A stretch of 64,000 nucleotides of DNA from contig NZ_SRXO01000012.1 in the NCBI RefSeq assembly GCF_008360935.1, positions 141,810 through 205,809 on the forward strand. Direction: 5' to 3'. A model generated the notes under the pieces. It did not search any database, was not told the DNA's origin, and saw nothing but the letters and a program-made list of their open reading frames with translations. Source of the DNA: Siccirubricoccus phaeus. GTDB taxonomy: Bacteria; Pseudomonadota; Alphaproteobacteria; Acetobacterales; Acetobacteraceae. Positions 25,381 through 34,128 of the stretch are shown here, piece after piece. How positions within the stretch are numbered: position 1 is the first letter of the stretch; each line of letters begins with the position of its first letter. A program made the translations under genes and the position numbers.

Positions 25381-25455
25381 GCGGGCGTAGTTCAGAGGTA
25401 GAACGTCAGCTTCCCAAGCTGAATGTCGTGGGTTCGATTCCCATCGCCCGCTCCA
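25381..25455 (+). tRNA. tRNA-Gly (anticodon CCC)
   Basis: A full cloverleaf is visible: acceptor GCGGGCG pairing with CGCCCGC, D stem GTTC/GAAC, anticodon stem TCAGC/GCTGA around loop TTCCCAA, T arm GTGGG-TTCGATT-CCCAT, discriminator T and an encoded CCA (25453-25455). The anticodon is CCC, reading GGG. The 3' end looks like the integration site of the decayed element downstream. Confidence 0.96.
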
Positions 25456-25493
25456 TCTTTTCAAGGCCTTAGAAAGCGCTTTCAGAGGCTCTC

Positions 25494-25529
25494 GGGGCAC
25501 AGACGAAAGCCGGGGCACAGCGGGGGCAC
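25494..25529. repeat. Three direct GGGGCAC repeats beside the tRNA
   Basis: GGGGCAC occurs at 25494-25500, 25512-25518 and 25523-25529, 39 to 74 bases past the tRNA end. Such short direct repeats next to a tRNA 3' end resemble integrase arm-binding sites. No integrase gene remains, and no second copy of the tRNA 3' end was found by eye. Confidence 0.4.
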
Positions 25530-25638
25530 TTTTTTGGCGTGAGCCGCTTAGCGGCCAGCCAGCCGGCCCACTTGTTTCCTCCCAGCGGCCGCCGTCGGGC
25601 GGCTCTCTGCTCCCGACGACCTCGCAGGCCGCTTTCCC

Positions 25639-26177
25639 TCACTTGAAGGTGCCGGTGGCCCTGGAGGGTCGGCGGCCCCAGAGCCACAGTCTGAGACGGG
25701 CCGCGGGTGCGAGACTCGCCGGCCTGCTGTCCATATCGGACGAGGGCCGAAATCCACCTATGCTGTGCGGCAAGGGTCGGGCGATAGGCTCGTCATGGAA
25801 GCGCGCAGGGTCCAGCGCGGCCAGCAACTCGGCCGGCGTCGCGGAAACCGACCCTGTGCCGTTCTCGCTCACCGGGGAGGCCGTTGCGTCGCCGGCTCTA
25901 AGGGTGCCGGCTTCCTTCCCAGCGCCTCTCCTCCGCCGTGCCTCATCCAGCAACGCGGTTAGGGCTGCATGCAGTCGCTCGCTCTCACGCTGCGCATTGG
26001 CCCACCAGTCAGTGGACCAGATGCGCAGGATCTTTCAGCCGAGCCCCTCCAGCACCACCTACCGCAACCGGTCGCGGTCCCGTGCCGTGGCGGCACGGTG
26101 ATAGGTGGACCGTCGCACTCAACGCCAGCCAGGAGGGCGCCAGGCGCGCCAGAGCGGGACGGGTCAGCTAAGCTCAA
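25639..26177 (-). pseudogene. Decayed C-terminal REase (MTES_1575/DUF559-like) domain of a large helicase-type protein
   Basis: Read on the minus strand, LLAGVECDG, then TYHRAATARDRDRLR, VVLEGLG, KILRIWSTDWWANAQRESER and LLDEARRR follow in order. They match the PD-(D/E)xK endonuclease domain at the end of large AAA/DUF4011-type defence proteins, with the E-x-D site in VECDG. Three lesions break it: a one-base shift after VECDG, TAG in place of a Gln codon before VVLEG, and TGA in place of a Trp codon before KILRI. The downstream tail stays open to 25639. The N-terminal bulk is absent; the fragment stops beside the RpiR gene. Confidence 0.7.
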
Positions 26178-26186
26178 CCGATCTCT

Positions 26187-27092
26187 CTAGTAGCGCTTCA
26201 GCGACAGCACCTCCGAAGTGCGACGGAGCGCAGCGACGGCGTCACTGCCGCTGGCCAATGCCATGCTGCTGATCAGCGCATCCACCACGGCAAGCTGCGC
26301 GATGCGGCTGGTCATCGCCTCCGTGCGGAAGCGCGTTTCGCGCGCCGCGGTGTGCAGCACGACATCGGCATGCGCCTGCAAGGGATTGCGGCCGAGATTG
26401 GTGATGATCACGGTGCGTGCTCCGGCCTCCCGCGCCAGCCGCGTCGCGGTGATGGTCTCGACCGTGCTGCCGGAATGCGAGATGGTCAGCGTCGCCACCT
26501 CGGGGCCTGCCAGGGCCGCGCTGACGGCCTGCACATGGCTGTCCACGGCGAGCCGTACATCCAGCCCGATGCGCAGCATCCGCATATGCGCGTCCTCGGC
26601 GACCGGCGCAGCGCTGCCGATGCCATAGACCTCGATGCGCCTCGCCGCGCGCAGCAGCGACGCAGCGCGCGCCAGCGCCGCCGGATCAAGCACCGCGAGG
26701 GTGTCCTGCAAGGCCTGGATGCCCGCGGCGAAGACCTTGCGCATGACGGTCGCGGGCGCATCGCCGGGCTCCAGATCCTCATGGATCGCCTGCACCGGCT
26801 GGGTCAGGGCACGCGCGAGCTCGATCTTCAGGTGCTGGAAGCCTCGCGCCCCGACCTGGCGGCAGAGCGCGATCACGCTGCCCTCGCTGGCGCCGGCACG
26901 CTCGGCGACCTCCGTGACCGACATGTGCACCACCTCTTCCTGCTGGCTCAGAACGAGATCGGCGATGCGGGCTGCGGCGGGCGGCAGTCCGGGACGCAGC
27001 GCGCGCAGCCGCTCGATGGCGGCAAGCGGCGGGGCATTGCTCCCGGAAGGAATCGGGTCCTGGGACAGCGGTCGGGAGTCGGATCGGGACAT
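26187..27092 (-). CDS. RpiR/MurR-family transcriptional regulator
   Basis: The 301-residue protein has an N-terminal RpiR helix-turn-helix (AERAGASEGSVIALCRQVG, about 62-80). A C-terminal SIS sugar-phosphate-binding domain follows, with VYGIGSAAPVAEDAHMRM and TISHSGSTVETI. Such regulators respond to sugar phosphates. It is transcribed away from the ABC importer operon at 27247, which it most likely controls through palindromes in the 154-base gap. The last 9 bases before the pseudogene leave no room for a separate terminator. Confidence 0.92.
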   Translation of the reverse strand: MSRSDSRPLSQDPIPSGSNAPPLAAIERLRALRPGLPPAAARIADLVLSQQEEVVHMSVTEVAERAGASEGSVIALCRQVGARGFQHLKIELARALTQPVQAIHEDLEPGDAPATVMRKVFAAGIQALQDTLAVLDPAALARAASLLRAARRIEVYGIGSAAPVAEDAHMRMLRIGLDVRLAVDSHVQAVSAALAGPEVATLTISHSGSTVETITATRLAREAGARTVIITNLGRNPLQAHADVVLHTAARETRFRTEAMTSRIAQLAVVDALISSMALASGSDAVAALRRTSEVLSLKRY

Positions 27093-27125
27093 GGCGTCAT
27101 CCTACAGCCTCGGCGGCGGACCGGA

Positions 27126-27138
27126 TGAATTTTATTCA
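27126..27138. promoter_or_regulatory. Candidate RpiR-type operator
   Basis: TGAATTTTATTCA is a perfect palindrome with 5-bp arms around TTT, in an otherwise GC-rich stretch between the divergent RpiR regulator and ABC importer. Its layout resembles known RpiR-family sites with TG..AT and AT..CA arms. A weaker 13-base match, TGAGACGATTTCA, lies at 27158-27170. The assignment is inference from position and symmetry. Confidence 0.5.
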
Positions 27139-27246
27139 GGTCTATCCCCTATTTCACTGAGACGATTTCATAAGACGGTCACGCCATGGGTTGCTGCGTT
27201 GCGGCAAACACCCCGCGGCTGAAACGGGCGGCAAGCGGGGGCCGGG

Positions 27247-28404
27247 ATGGCGAGCGTCGACCTGATCGGGATCGGCAAGCGCTTCGGCGCGGCGGAGGTG
27301 CTGCGCGACGTGACGCTGCGCGTCGCCGATGGCGAATTCCTGGCGATCCTCGGCCCTTCGGGCTGCGGGAAATCCACCTTGCTGCGAATCCTGGCCGGGC
27401 TGGAAGGCGCCGATCGCGGCGAGGTCCGGCTGGGCGATGAGCGCGTGGAGCACCTGCCGCCCAAGGCGCGCAACCTCGCCATGGTCTTCCAGAGCTACGC
27501 GCTCTACCCCTACATGACCGTGCGGCAGAACATCGCCCTGCCGCTGGAGATGCGGCGGCTTTCCGCCTTGCAGCGGCTGCCGCTGCTCGGCGGGCTGCTG
27601 CCTGGTACGGCGCTCCGCCGCCGGGCGATCGCCGAGGATGTCGCGGCCGCCGCGGAGCCGCTGCAGCTTACCCATCTGCTGGAGCGGCGGCCGGCGCAGC
27701 TTTCCGGCGGGCAGCGCCAACGCGTGGCGCTGGCCCGCGCCATGGTGCGGCACCCCGCCGCCTTCCTGATGGACGAGCCGCTCTCCAATCTCGACGCCAG
27801 GCTGCGCACCGAGGCGCGGGCCGAGATCATGGCGCTGCGCCAGCGCCTCGGCGCGACCATCCTCTACGTCACGCACGACCAGGCCGAGGCGATGGCCATG
27901 GCCGACCGCGTGGCGGTGATGCAGGGCGGCCGCGTGCTGCAGCTCGCGCCGCCGCAGGAGCTCTATGACGAGCCGACGAGCCTCGAGGTGGCGCGCTTCG
28001 TCGGCAGCCCGCCCATGAACGCCATCCCGGCGCGGATCGGCGCGGAGGGCCATGTCGAAGCCGCTGGTTGCATCCTGCCCTGGCGGAGCAGCGTGGCACC
28101 GGGCACGCAAGTCACTTTGGGTATCCGGGCGGAGGCGCTGGCCCCGGCGGCGCAGGGCTTCCCGGTCCGGGTCGAACGGGTGGAACGCCTGGGGGCTGAG
28201 GCACTGATGCATTGCGCCCTCTCCCGATCGGGCGAGGCCCTGGTCGCAAGGCTGGATGCCGCGCAGGTCGGCGCCCACCCACCCGGCACCTCGCTGCTGC
28301 TCATGCCGGGCCGGGCCGTGCTCTTCGACGCCCAGGGCGACCGGCTGCCGATGACGCTTCGGCACGGCGCGGCCATCACCTCCTCCGAGCCGGCCTATGG
28401 CTAG
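27247..28404 (+). CDS. UgpC/MsmK-type ABC transporter ATPase
   Basis: The 385-residue ATPase drives a carbohydrate or glycerophosphate importer. Walker A is GPSGCGKST (about 36-44), the Q-loop lies in VFQSYALYPYMTV, the signature LSGGQRQRVALARA starts at 152, Walker B is FLMDEP (about 173-178) and the switch His is in YVTHDQAEAMAMADR. A C-terminal TOBE-like region occupies 240-385. Between Q-loop and signature there is a roughly 20-residue insertion containing LQRLPLLGGLLPG, not usual in UgpC. It overlaps the next permease gene by 8 bases. Confidence 0.93.
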   Translation: MASVDLIGIGKRFGAAEVLRDVTLRVADGEFLAILGPSGCGKSTLLRILAGLEGADRGEVRLGDERVEHLPPKARNLAMVFQSYALYPYMTVRQNIALPLEMRRLSALQRLPLLGGLLPGTALRRRAIAEDVAAAAEPLQLTHLLERRPAQLSGGQRQRVALARAMVRHPAAFLMDEPLSNLDARLRTEARAEIMALRQRLGATILYVTHDQAEAMAMADRVAVMQGGRVLQLAPPQELYDEPTSLEVARFVGSPPMNAIPARIGAEGHVEAAGCILPWRSSVAPGTQVTLGIRAEALAPAAQGFPVRVERVERLGAEALMHCALSRSGEALVARLDAAQVGAHPPGTSLLLMPGRAVLFDAQGDRLPMTLRHGAAITSSEPAYG

Positions 28405-29299
28405 GCCGCCCGCCCGCCACCCGGGCGCCCGCGCCGAGGCCATCGCCGCCTGGCTGCTCGCCCTGCCGGCGCTGCTGCTGATGTGGGCCATGCTGCTCGG
28501 CCCGGCGGTCGCCGTGCTGCTCCTCTCCTTCACCGATTGGAGTCTCGGCGAGCCGGAGATGAGCTGGGCCGGCCTCGGCAACTACCTCCAGCTCGCCGAT
28601 GACCCGGTGTTCTGGCAGTCGCTGCGCAACACGCTGATCTATGTCGGCGTCTCGGTGCCCGCGACGGTCGGGCTCGGCCTCGGCGCGGCGCTGCTGGTGG
28701 AAAGCGTCGGCCGCGGCCGTGCCTTCTACCGCGCCGCCTATTTCCTGCCGGTCGCCTCCACCCTGCTTGCCATGGCGCTGGTCTGGGAGTTCATGTTCCA
28801 CCCGACCGTCGGCTTCGTCACCCAGACCTTTCGGGCGCTCGGCCTGCCGACCACCGACTGGCTGCAGGACCCGGACACCGCGCTGCTGGCGCTTGCCGTC
28901 ATCGGCATCTGGCAGAATCTCGGCCTGGCGATGGTCCTCTTCGTCGCCGGGCTGCAGGGCATCCCGCGCGACCTGTACGAGGCGCTGGCGATGGACGGCG
29001 CCGATGGCGCCTGGGAACGCTTCCGCCGCGTCACCTGGCCGATGCTCGGGCCGGCGCTGGTCTTCGTTGTCGCCATCATCGCCATCCGCAGCTTCCAGGT
29101 CTTCGACACTGTCGCGGTGCTGACCGAGGGCGGGCCGAACAAGGCGACCGAGGTGCTGCTGCACACCATGGTGCAGGAAGGCTTCCGCTTCCTGCGCACC
29201 GCCTATGGCGCCGCCATCACGGTCATCTTCCTGATCTTCACCCTGGCGGTCACGGTGGCGCAGACGGTGCTGCTGGACCGGAGGGCGCATTATGGCTGA
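28397..29299 (+). CDS. ABC sugar-type permease (UgpA/MalF family)
   Basis: The 300-residue inner membrane protein has six predicted membrane segments and the EAA loop EALAMDGADGAWERFRRVTWP (about 195-215) that contacts the ATPase. Starts within the end of the ATPase gene and overlaps the next permease by 8 bases, so the three are translationally coupled. Together with the second permease it forms the translocation pore. Confidence 0.92.
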   Translation: MARPPARHPGARAEAIAAWLLALPALLLMWAMLLGPAVAVLLLSFTDWSLGEPEMSWAGLGNYLQLADDPVFWQSLRNTLIYVGVSVPATVGLGLGAALLVESVGRGRAFYRAAYFLPVASTLLAMALVWEFMFHPTVGFVTQTFRALGLPTTDWLQDPDTALLALAVIGIWQNLGLAMVLFVAGLQGIPRDLYEALAMDGADGAWERFRRVTWPMLGPALVFVVAIIAIRSFQVFDTVAVLTEGGPNKATEVLLHTMVQEGFRFLRTAYGAAITVIFLIFTLAVTVAQTVLLDRRAHYG

Positions 29300-30116
29300 C
29301 CGCCTCGGCCCGCTGCTGCGCCACGCGCTGCTGCTGCTCGGCGCGGCGGTGATGCTGGCGCCCTTCGTGCTGATGCTCTCGCTCTCGCTGAAGCCGCCGG
29401 CGGAGATCTTCGCGCCGGAGTTCCGGCTGCTGCCGGTGCAGTGGGCGGCGGTGGAGAATTACACCGCTGCCTTCACCAAGGTGCCGCTGGCGCGCTTCCT
29501 GCTGAACGGCTTCATCGTCACCTTCTGCATCTTCGCCGCCCAGGCGGTGACGGCGCTGCCCATGGCCTATGCCCTGGCCAAGCTCCGCTGGCACGGGCGC
29601 GACACCGCCTTCCTGCTGGTGCTGGCGGCCCTGCTGGTGCCGCCGCAGGTGCCGGCCATCCCGCTCTACATCGCGCTCTGGCAGCTCGACCTGCTGAACA
29701 CCTATGCGGCAGTCATCCTGCCCTCGACCATCAGCGTCTTCGGCATCTTCCTGATGCGGCAATTCTTCCGCACCGTCCCGGACGATCTGATCGCGGCAGC
29801 GCGCATGGACGGCCTCGGCGAATTCGCCATCGTCTGGCGGATCATGCTGCCGACCGCGGCGCCGGCGCTGGCGGCCTTCGGCTGCCTCTCCTTCATCTGG
29901 AATTGGAACGAGTTCTTCTGGCCCTACATCGCGGTGCAGAGCGAGCAGCTCATGACCCCGCCGCTCGGCATCGCCTTTTTCAGCGACACCGAGGCGGGCA
30001 CGAGCTGGGGCCCGCTGATGGCCGCCGCCACCGTGACCACCGCCCCCCTCGTCCTCGCCTTCCTCCTCGCCCAGCGGGCCTTCGTCCGCGGCGTGACCAT
30101 GACCGGCATCAAATGA
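29292..30116 (+). CDS. ABC sugar-type permease (UgpE/MalG family)
   Basis: The 274-residue permease has six membrane segments, and the EAA loop reads AARMDGLGEFAIVWRIMLP (about 170-188). LKPPAEIFAPEFRLLP near the N-terminus is the periplasmic loop common in the MalG/UgpE group. It overlaps the first permease by 8 bases and ends 20 bases before the binding-protein gene. Confidence 0.92.
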   Translation: MADRLGPLLRHALLLLGAAVMLAPFVLMLSLSLKPPAEIFAPEFRLLPVQWAAVENYTAAFTKVPLARFLLNGFIVTFCIFAAQAVTALPMAYALAKLRWHGRDTAFLLVLAALLVPPQVPAIPLYIALWQLDLLNTYAAVILPSTISVFGIFLMRQFFRTVPDDLIAAARMDGLGEFAIVWRIMLPTAAPALAAFGCLSFIWNWNEFFWPYIAVQSEQLMTPPLGIAFFSDTEAGTSWGPLMAAATVTTAPLVLAFLLAQRAFVRGVTMTGIK

Positions 30117-30136
30117 CCCGCCACAGGAGCCCCTGC

Positions 30137-31420
30137 ATGACCCTGACCCGTCGAGGCCTGATCGGCGCCGCCACCGCCTCCCTCGCCTTGCCGCTCTACG
30201 CCCGTGCGCAGTCGCGCGAGGTGGAGCTCAGCGTGCAATACGGCAATGCCGGCACGGTGCGCGGGCTGATGGAGGATGTCGCCGCCGCCTTCATGCGGGA
30301 GAATCCCGGCATCCGCATCACCTACCGCGCGCCGGAGGTGGATTACGAGGCAATGCTGCAGCGCAGCCTGCGCGACGGGATCACCCGCAACCTCCCGGAT
30401 GTCGCCTATCACGGCCTGAACCGCCAGCGCACCCTGGTGGAGCGCGACATTCCGGTCGATCTGCGGCCCTTCATGCAGGCGGATGCGGAGGTGGCGGGGC
30501 TGGGCTATTCGGAACGCCTGCTGAGCCTCGGCCAGGTCGGTGACAAGCAGACCGGCATCGGCTTCGCGCTCTCCACGCCCATCCTCTACTACAATCTCGA
30601 CCTGCTGCGCCGCGCCGGCGGTGATCCAGAGAAGCTTCCCACTACCTGGGAGGACGTCATCGCTCTCGGCCGTGCCATCCATGGCAGCAGCGAAGGCATC
30701 ACCGGCCTGTTCTTCGATTGGCAGATTACCGGCAATTGGGCCTGGCAGGCGCAGATCTTCAGCCGCGGCGGCAGCATGCTGAACGCGGAGGAGACGCAGG
30801 TCTCCTTCAACGGGGCAGCCGGGCGCGCCGCGGTGGCCGACCTCGCCGCCATGGTGACCCAGGGCCGCATGCCCGATGCGCGGGAGGCGACCATGTTCGC
30901 GGAATTCTCCGCCGGCCGCCTCGGCATCATCATGTGTTCCACCGCGCAGCTCGGCGCCTTCAACCGCCAGATCGGCGGCCGCTTCCCGCTGAAGACGGGC
31001 CGCTTCCCGATCCCCGGCCCCAACCCCCGCCTGCCGGCCGGCGGCATGGTGGCGATGATGTTCGCCCGCGACGCGGCGAAGCAGCAGGCGGCGTGGAAAT
31101 TCATCAAATTCGCCACCGGACCGATCGGCGGCACCATGATGGTGAACCACACCGGCTACATGCCGGCCTCCACCGTGCCGGCCGAGCGGGAGGAGCTGCT
31201 GGGCCGCTTCTACCGGGAGAATCCGAACCACCTGGTGGCGATCCGGCAGCAGGACGTGATCACCGGCTGGTACGCCTTCCCCGGCCAGAACGCCCTGAAG
31301 ATCACCGACGTCATCCAGGACCAGATCCAATCCGTGGTGGCGCAGCGCGCCGCGCCCGAGGCCGCGCTGGACCGCATGGCCTCCGAGGTGCAGGCGCTGC
31401 TGCCGCGGCGCCGGAGCTGA
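30137..31420 (+). CDS. Extracellular solute-binding protein, family 1
   Basis: The 427-residue periplasmic protein should capture the substrate of the adjacent ABC importer. The signal peptide MTLTRRGLIGAATASLALPL..ARA has a Tat-like TRRGLI motif, with cleavage near residue 24. The mature protein shows the family 1 pattern: VEDVAAAFMRENPGI-like helix, TPILYYNLDLLRRAGGDPE, and a C-terminal PAGGMVAMMFARDAAKQQAAW stretch. The ATG at 30137 follows AGGAG. UgpB-like glycerol-3-phosphate or glycerophosphodiester binding is suggested by the transporter type and the phosphoesterase next to it, but is not proven. Confidence 0.9.
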   Translation: MTLTRRGLIGAATASLALPLYARAQSREVELSVQYGNAGTVRGLMEDVAAAFMRENPGIRITYRAPEVDYEAMLQRSLRDGITRNLPDVAYHGLNRQRTLVERDIPVDLRPFMQADAEVAGLGYSERLLSLGQVGDKQTGIGFALSTPILYYNLDLLRRAGGDPEKLPTTWEDVIALGRAIHGSSEGITGLFFDWQITGNWAWQAQIFSRGGSMLNAEETQVSFNGAAGRAAVADLAAMVTQGRMPDAREATMFAEFSAGRLGIIMCSTAQLGAFNRQIGGRFPLKTGRFPIPGPNPRLPAGGMVAMMFARDAAKQQAAWKFIKFATGPIGGTMMVNHTGYMPASTVPAEREELLGRFYRENPNHLVAIRQQDVITGWYAFPGQNALKITDVIQDQIQSVVAQRAAPEAALDRMASEVQALLPRRRS

Positions 31421-31424
31421 GCCC

Positions 31425-32312
31425 ATGGCACCGCGCATCGCCCTGGTCTCCGACATCCATCTCAGCCGCGCCAAGCCCTATTTCCATGCGAATTGGGAGA
31501 TCCTGCTGCAGGAGCTGGCGCAGGAGGGGCCGGATCTGGTGCTGCTCGCGGGGGATATCGCGCTCGATGCCCCGCATCGGGAGGATGACCTCGCCTTCGC
31601 CCGCGCGCAGCTTGACCGGCTGCCGGCGCCCTGGCGCGCCGTGCCGGGTAACCATGATGTCGGCAACTCCATCCCCGATTTGCGCGGGGAGGCTACGGTG
31701 ACGGAATCGCACCGTGCCGCCTGGCTGCGGCATTTCGGCGAGGATTACTGGGCCTGCGACATCGGCGGCTGGCGCATCATCGGGCTCGACTGCCTGATCT
31801 GCGGCTCCGGCTTCGCGGCGGAGGCCGAGCAGGCCGCCTTCCTGGAGCAGGCGGTCGCGGAGGCGGCGGGGCGCCGGATCGCGCTGCTCTATCACAAGCC
31901 GCTCTGTGCCTTCGAGGTGCTCGAGACCGAGATGAGCCAATCCTTCTGGTATCCGGCGGCGCGCGAGATGGTGCTGCGCCTGATGCGCGAAGGTGCCGTG
32001 CGCCTCTGCCTCTCCGGCCATCTGCATGAATCGCGCGACCGGCTGATCGCCGGCGTCCGGCATGTCTGGGCGCCGGGAGTCGCCTTCGTGCAGGATATCG
32101 CCGGCGAATGGCTGCCGGACCGGCATGGTCGGCGGCGCGTTGGCTATATGATGCTCGAGCTGGCGGAGGAACCGCGAGTGACGCTGCACGAGCCGAGCCG
32201 CATGCTGAACACCGACATCGGCAATTGGCTGCGCACGGGCATCGGCCATTACGGCACGCTGGCGGGCGGCGCGCCTTATCTCGGCATGGTGCCCGAAGAG
32301 AGGCGTGGCTGA
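31425..32312 (+). CDS. Calcineurin-like metallophosphoesterase
   Basis: The 295-residue enzyme has the full metallophosphoesterase set: SDIHLS (8-13), LLAGDIALD, VPGNHDVGN, LYHKPL and LSGHLHESR. It starts four bases after the binding-protein gene, so it is the last gene of the importer operon. The nearest functional analogy is a GpdQ- or CpdA-like phosphodiesterase that would hydrolyse the imported phosphodiester. No signal peptide is seen, which fits a cytoplasmic enzyme. Confidence 0.88.
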   Translation: MAPRIALVSDIHLSRAKPYFHANWEILLQELAQEGPDLVLLAGDIALDAPHREDDLAFARAQLDRLPAPWRAVPGNHDVGNSIPDLRGEATVTESHRAAWLRHFGEDYWACDIGGWRIIGLDCLICGSGFAAEAEQAAFLEQAVAEAAGRRIALLYHKPLCAFEVLETEMSQSFWYPAAREMVLRLMREGAVRLCLSGHLHESRDRLIAGVRHVWAPGVAFVQDIAGEWLPDRHGRRRVGYMMLELAEEPRVTLHEPSRMLNTDIGNWLRTGIGHYGTLAGGAPYLGMVPEERRG

Positions 32313-32527
32313 AGAACCAGGGGCCAGGCGGCGGATTGCCGCGCCGCCGAAGCTCCGCTGCAGCACCTGCTGCCGCATGCCCTGACCACGACAGACCTAC
32401 GATACTGACGCCGTCCGCCATCGGTTCCAGGCACGGGTGCCGCTACCGTTCGGAGTGCCCTCAACCCGCCCCAAGCGCACCCCGGGTCCTTTGGCGAGTG
32501 CGCTGGGCAGGGCGACGCCCCCCAGCC

Positions 32528-34117
32528 TCATAGCGCCAGCAGGCGCTGCAGAACATCATGCAGCACGCTGCCTGCATCTGCCGCACTGCCCTGGCTGCGC
32601 CATCCGACATACCCATCCGGCCGGACCAGCACGGCGCCATCCGCGTGAGTGCCGTAAACGTCATGCCAGGCCCCGTCGGGATCGGACAGCTCGCGCCCGA
32701 TGACATGGGCTTCGATCTGCAATGCCCGCGCCGCCTCGGCCCAGGCGGCGCCGTCGCGGCCGGCGAGCAGCACGAAGCGGTTGCCGAGCAGGTCGACGGT
32801 CGAGACGCGCTCCTCCCCCCGCTGCAGCCAGACATGCGGCGCCCGCGAGCCAGGCCGGGCATTCGGCAAATACTCCGTCACCGGGTCCGCGGGCCGGACC
32901 GGCGGGGCGCCGTCCGGCAGCACCGCGCCGCTCTCATAGGGCACGCCGAAGATCAGCCCCTGCTCGTTCAGGAATTCCCGCCGCGGCAGCACCGCGGCGT
33001 TCTGGCGCGCCGTGCGGCCCATGGAGAGAGCATTGGCCAGGCTCACCCGCGTCGTCAGCTCCGCCAGCGGCCGCCGCTCCGCATCGTAGCTGTCGAGCAG
33101 CCCCTCCCCCGCCTCGCCACGCAGCACGAGCGCCAGCTTCCAGCAGAGATTCAGCGCGTCCTGCACCCCGGTGTTCATGCCGAAGCCGCCGGTCGGCGGC
33201 ATCTCATGCGCGGCATCGCCGGCCAGGAAGATACGCCCCACCCGGTAGCGCTCGGCCACCGTCGCGGAGGCTTCCCAGGCGCTGGTGCCCAGCACCTCTA
33301 CCGGCAGCTCCGGCAGCCCGGCCGCCTGGCGGACCAGCGACACGCAGAGCTCCGGCGTGAAATCCGACGGCCGGAAGCCGTAATGGCTGAGGCTGTGGAT
33401 CAGGAAGCCCCAGCGGTCTCGCGCATTGATGGTCAGGAAGGTGCCGCGCAGCGTTGGCTGCTCGACGAAATAGAGCGCCGCCGGCCGGTCCTTCACCCAT
33501 TCCGAGAGATCGGCGCGGAACAGGATGTTGACGCTGTCATAGACCTTCTCTTCCCCGATCATGCTCAGGCCGAGCTGGCGGCGCACCGGGCTCTGCGCGC
33601 CATCGGCAGCGATCAGCCACTTCGCCCGCACCTCGGTGGTGGCGCCGCTTTCGCGGTCGGCGATGGTGGCGGTGACGTCATCCGCCTCCGGACGCAGCGC
33701 GGTCAACTCCGTGGCGAAGCGGATATCGGCCGTGCCTTCCGCCTCGGCATGGCGCCGCAGCACCGGCTCCAGATCGTCCTGGGCGCAGAGGCAATTGGTG
33801 GTCGGCGTCATCGCCAGGTTCCTGGCCAGCGCCCGCCCCGGCACCCGGCGCTCGATCTCGCGGCCGGCCAGGCTCTCCGTCCAGACGATCAGCCCGGTGC
33901 TCTGCGCCGAAAGGCCGGCGGCGCGGATATCCGCCTCGATGCCGAGCTGGCGATACATCTCCATGGTGCGGGCATTGATGCCGCGCGCCTTCGGCACGCG
34001 GGCGGTGCCGGCATGCCGCTCGACCAGCAGGGAGCGGATGCCGTAGCGGGACAGCAGCAGCGAGGCGGTCAGCCCGACCGGGCCGCCGCCGACGATGAGG
34101 ACGGGCGTTTCAAGCAT
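32528..34117 (-). CDS. FAD-dependent aromatic-type monooxygenase
   Basis: The 529-residue flavoprotein belongs to the FAD_binding_3 (PheA/MhpA/TfdB) hydroxylase family. The GxGxxG site is LIVGGGPVGLTASLLLSRYG (about 7-26), the DG motif is AADGAQSPVRRQLG, and the GD motif is FLAGDAAHEMPPTGGFGMN. A thioredoxin-like C-terminal domain follows. It probably hydroxylates the substrate of this catabolic operon with NAD(P)H and O2. The ATG at 34117 is 12 bases after the TctC stop, so it is the operon's last gene. Confidence 0.9.
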   Translation of the reverse strand: MLETPVLIVGGGPVGLTASLLLSRYGIRSLLVERHAGTARVPKARGINARTMEMYRQLGIEADIRAAGLSAQSTGLIVWTESLAGREIERRVPGRALARNLAMTPTTNCLCAQDDLEPVLRRHAEAEGTADIRFATELTALRPEADDVTATIADRESGATTEVRAKWLIAADGAQSPVRRQLGLSMIGEEKVYDSVNILFRADLSEWVKDRPAALYFVEQPTLRGTFLTINARDRWGFLIHSLSHYGFRPSDFTPELCVSLVRQAAGLPELPVEVLGTSAWEASATVAERYRVGRIFLAGDAAHEMPPTGGFGMNTGVQDALNLCWKLALVLRGEAGEGLLDSYDAERRPLAELTTRVSLANALSMGRTARQNAAVLPRREFLNEQGLIFGVPYESGAVLPDGAPPVRPADPVTEYLPNARPGSRAPHVWLQRGEERVSTVDLLGNRFVLLAGRDGAAWAEAARALQIEAHVIGRELSDPDGAWHDVYGTHADGAVLVRPDGYVGWRSQGSAADAGSVLHDVLQRLLAL

Positions 34118-34128
34118 TGGTTGGTCCC

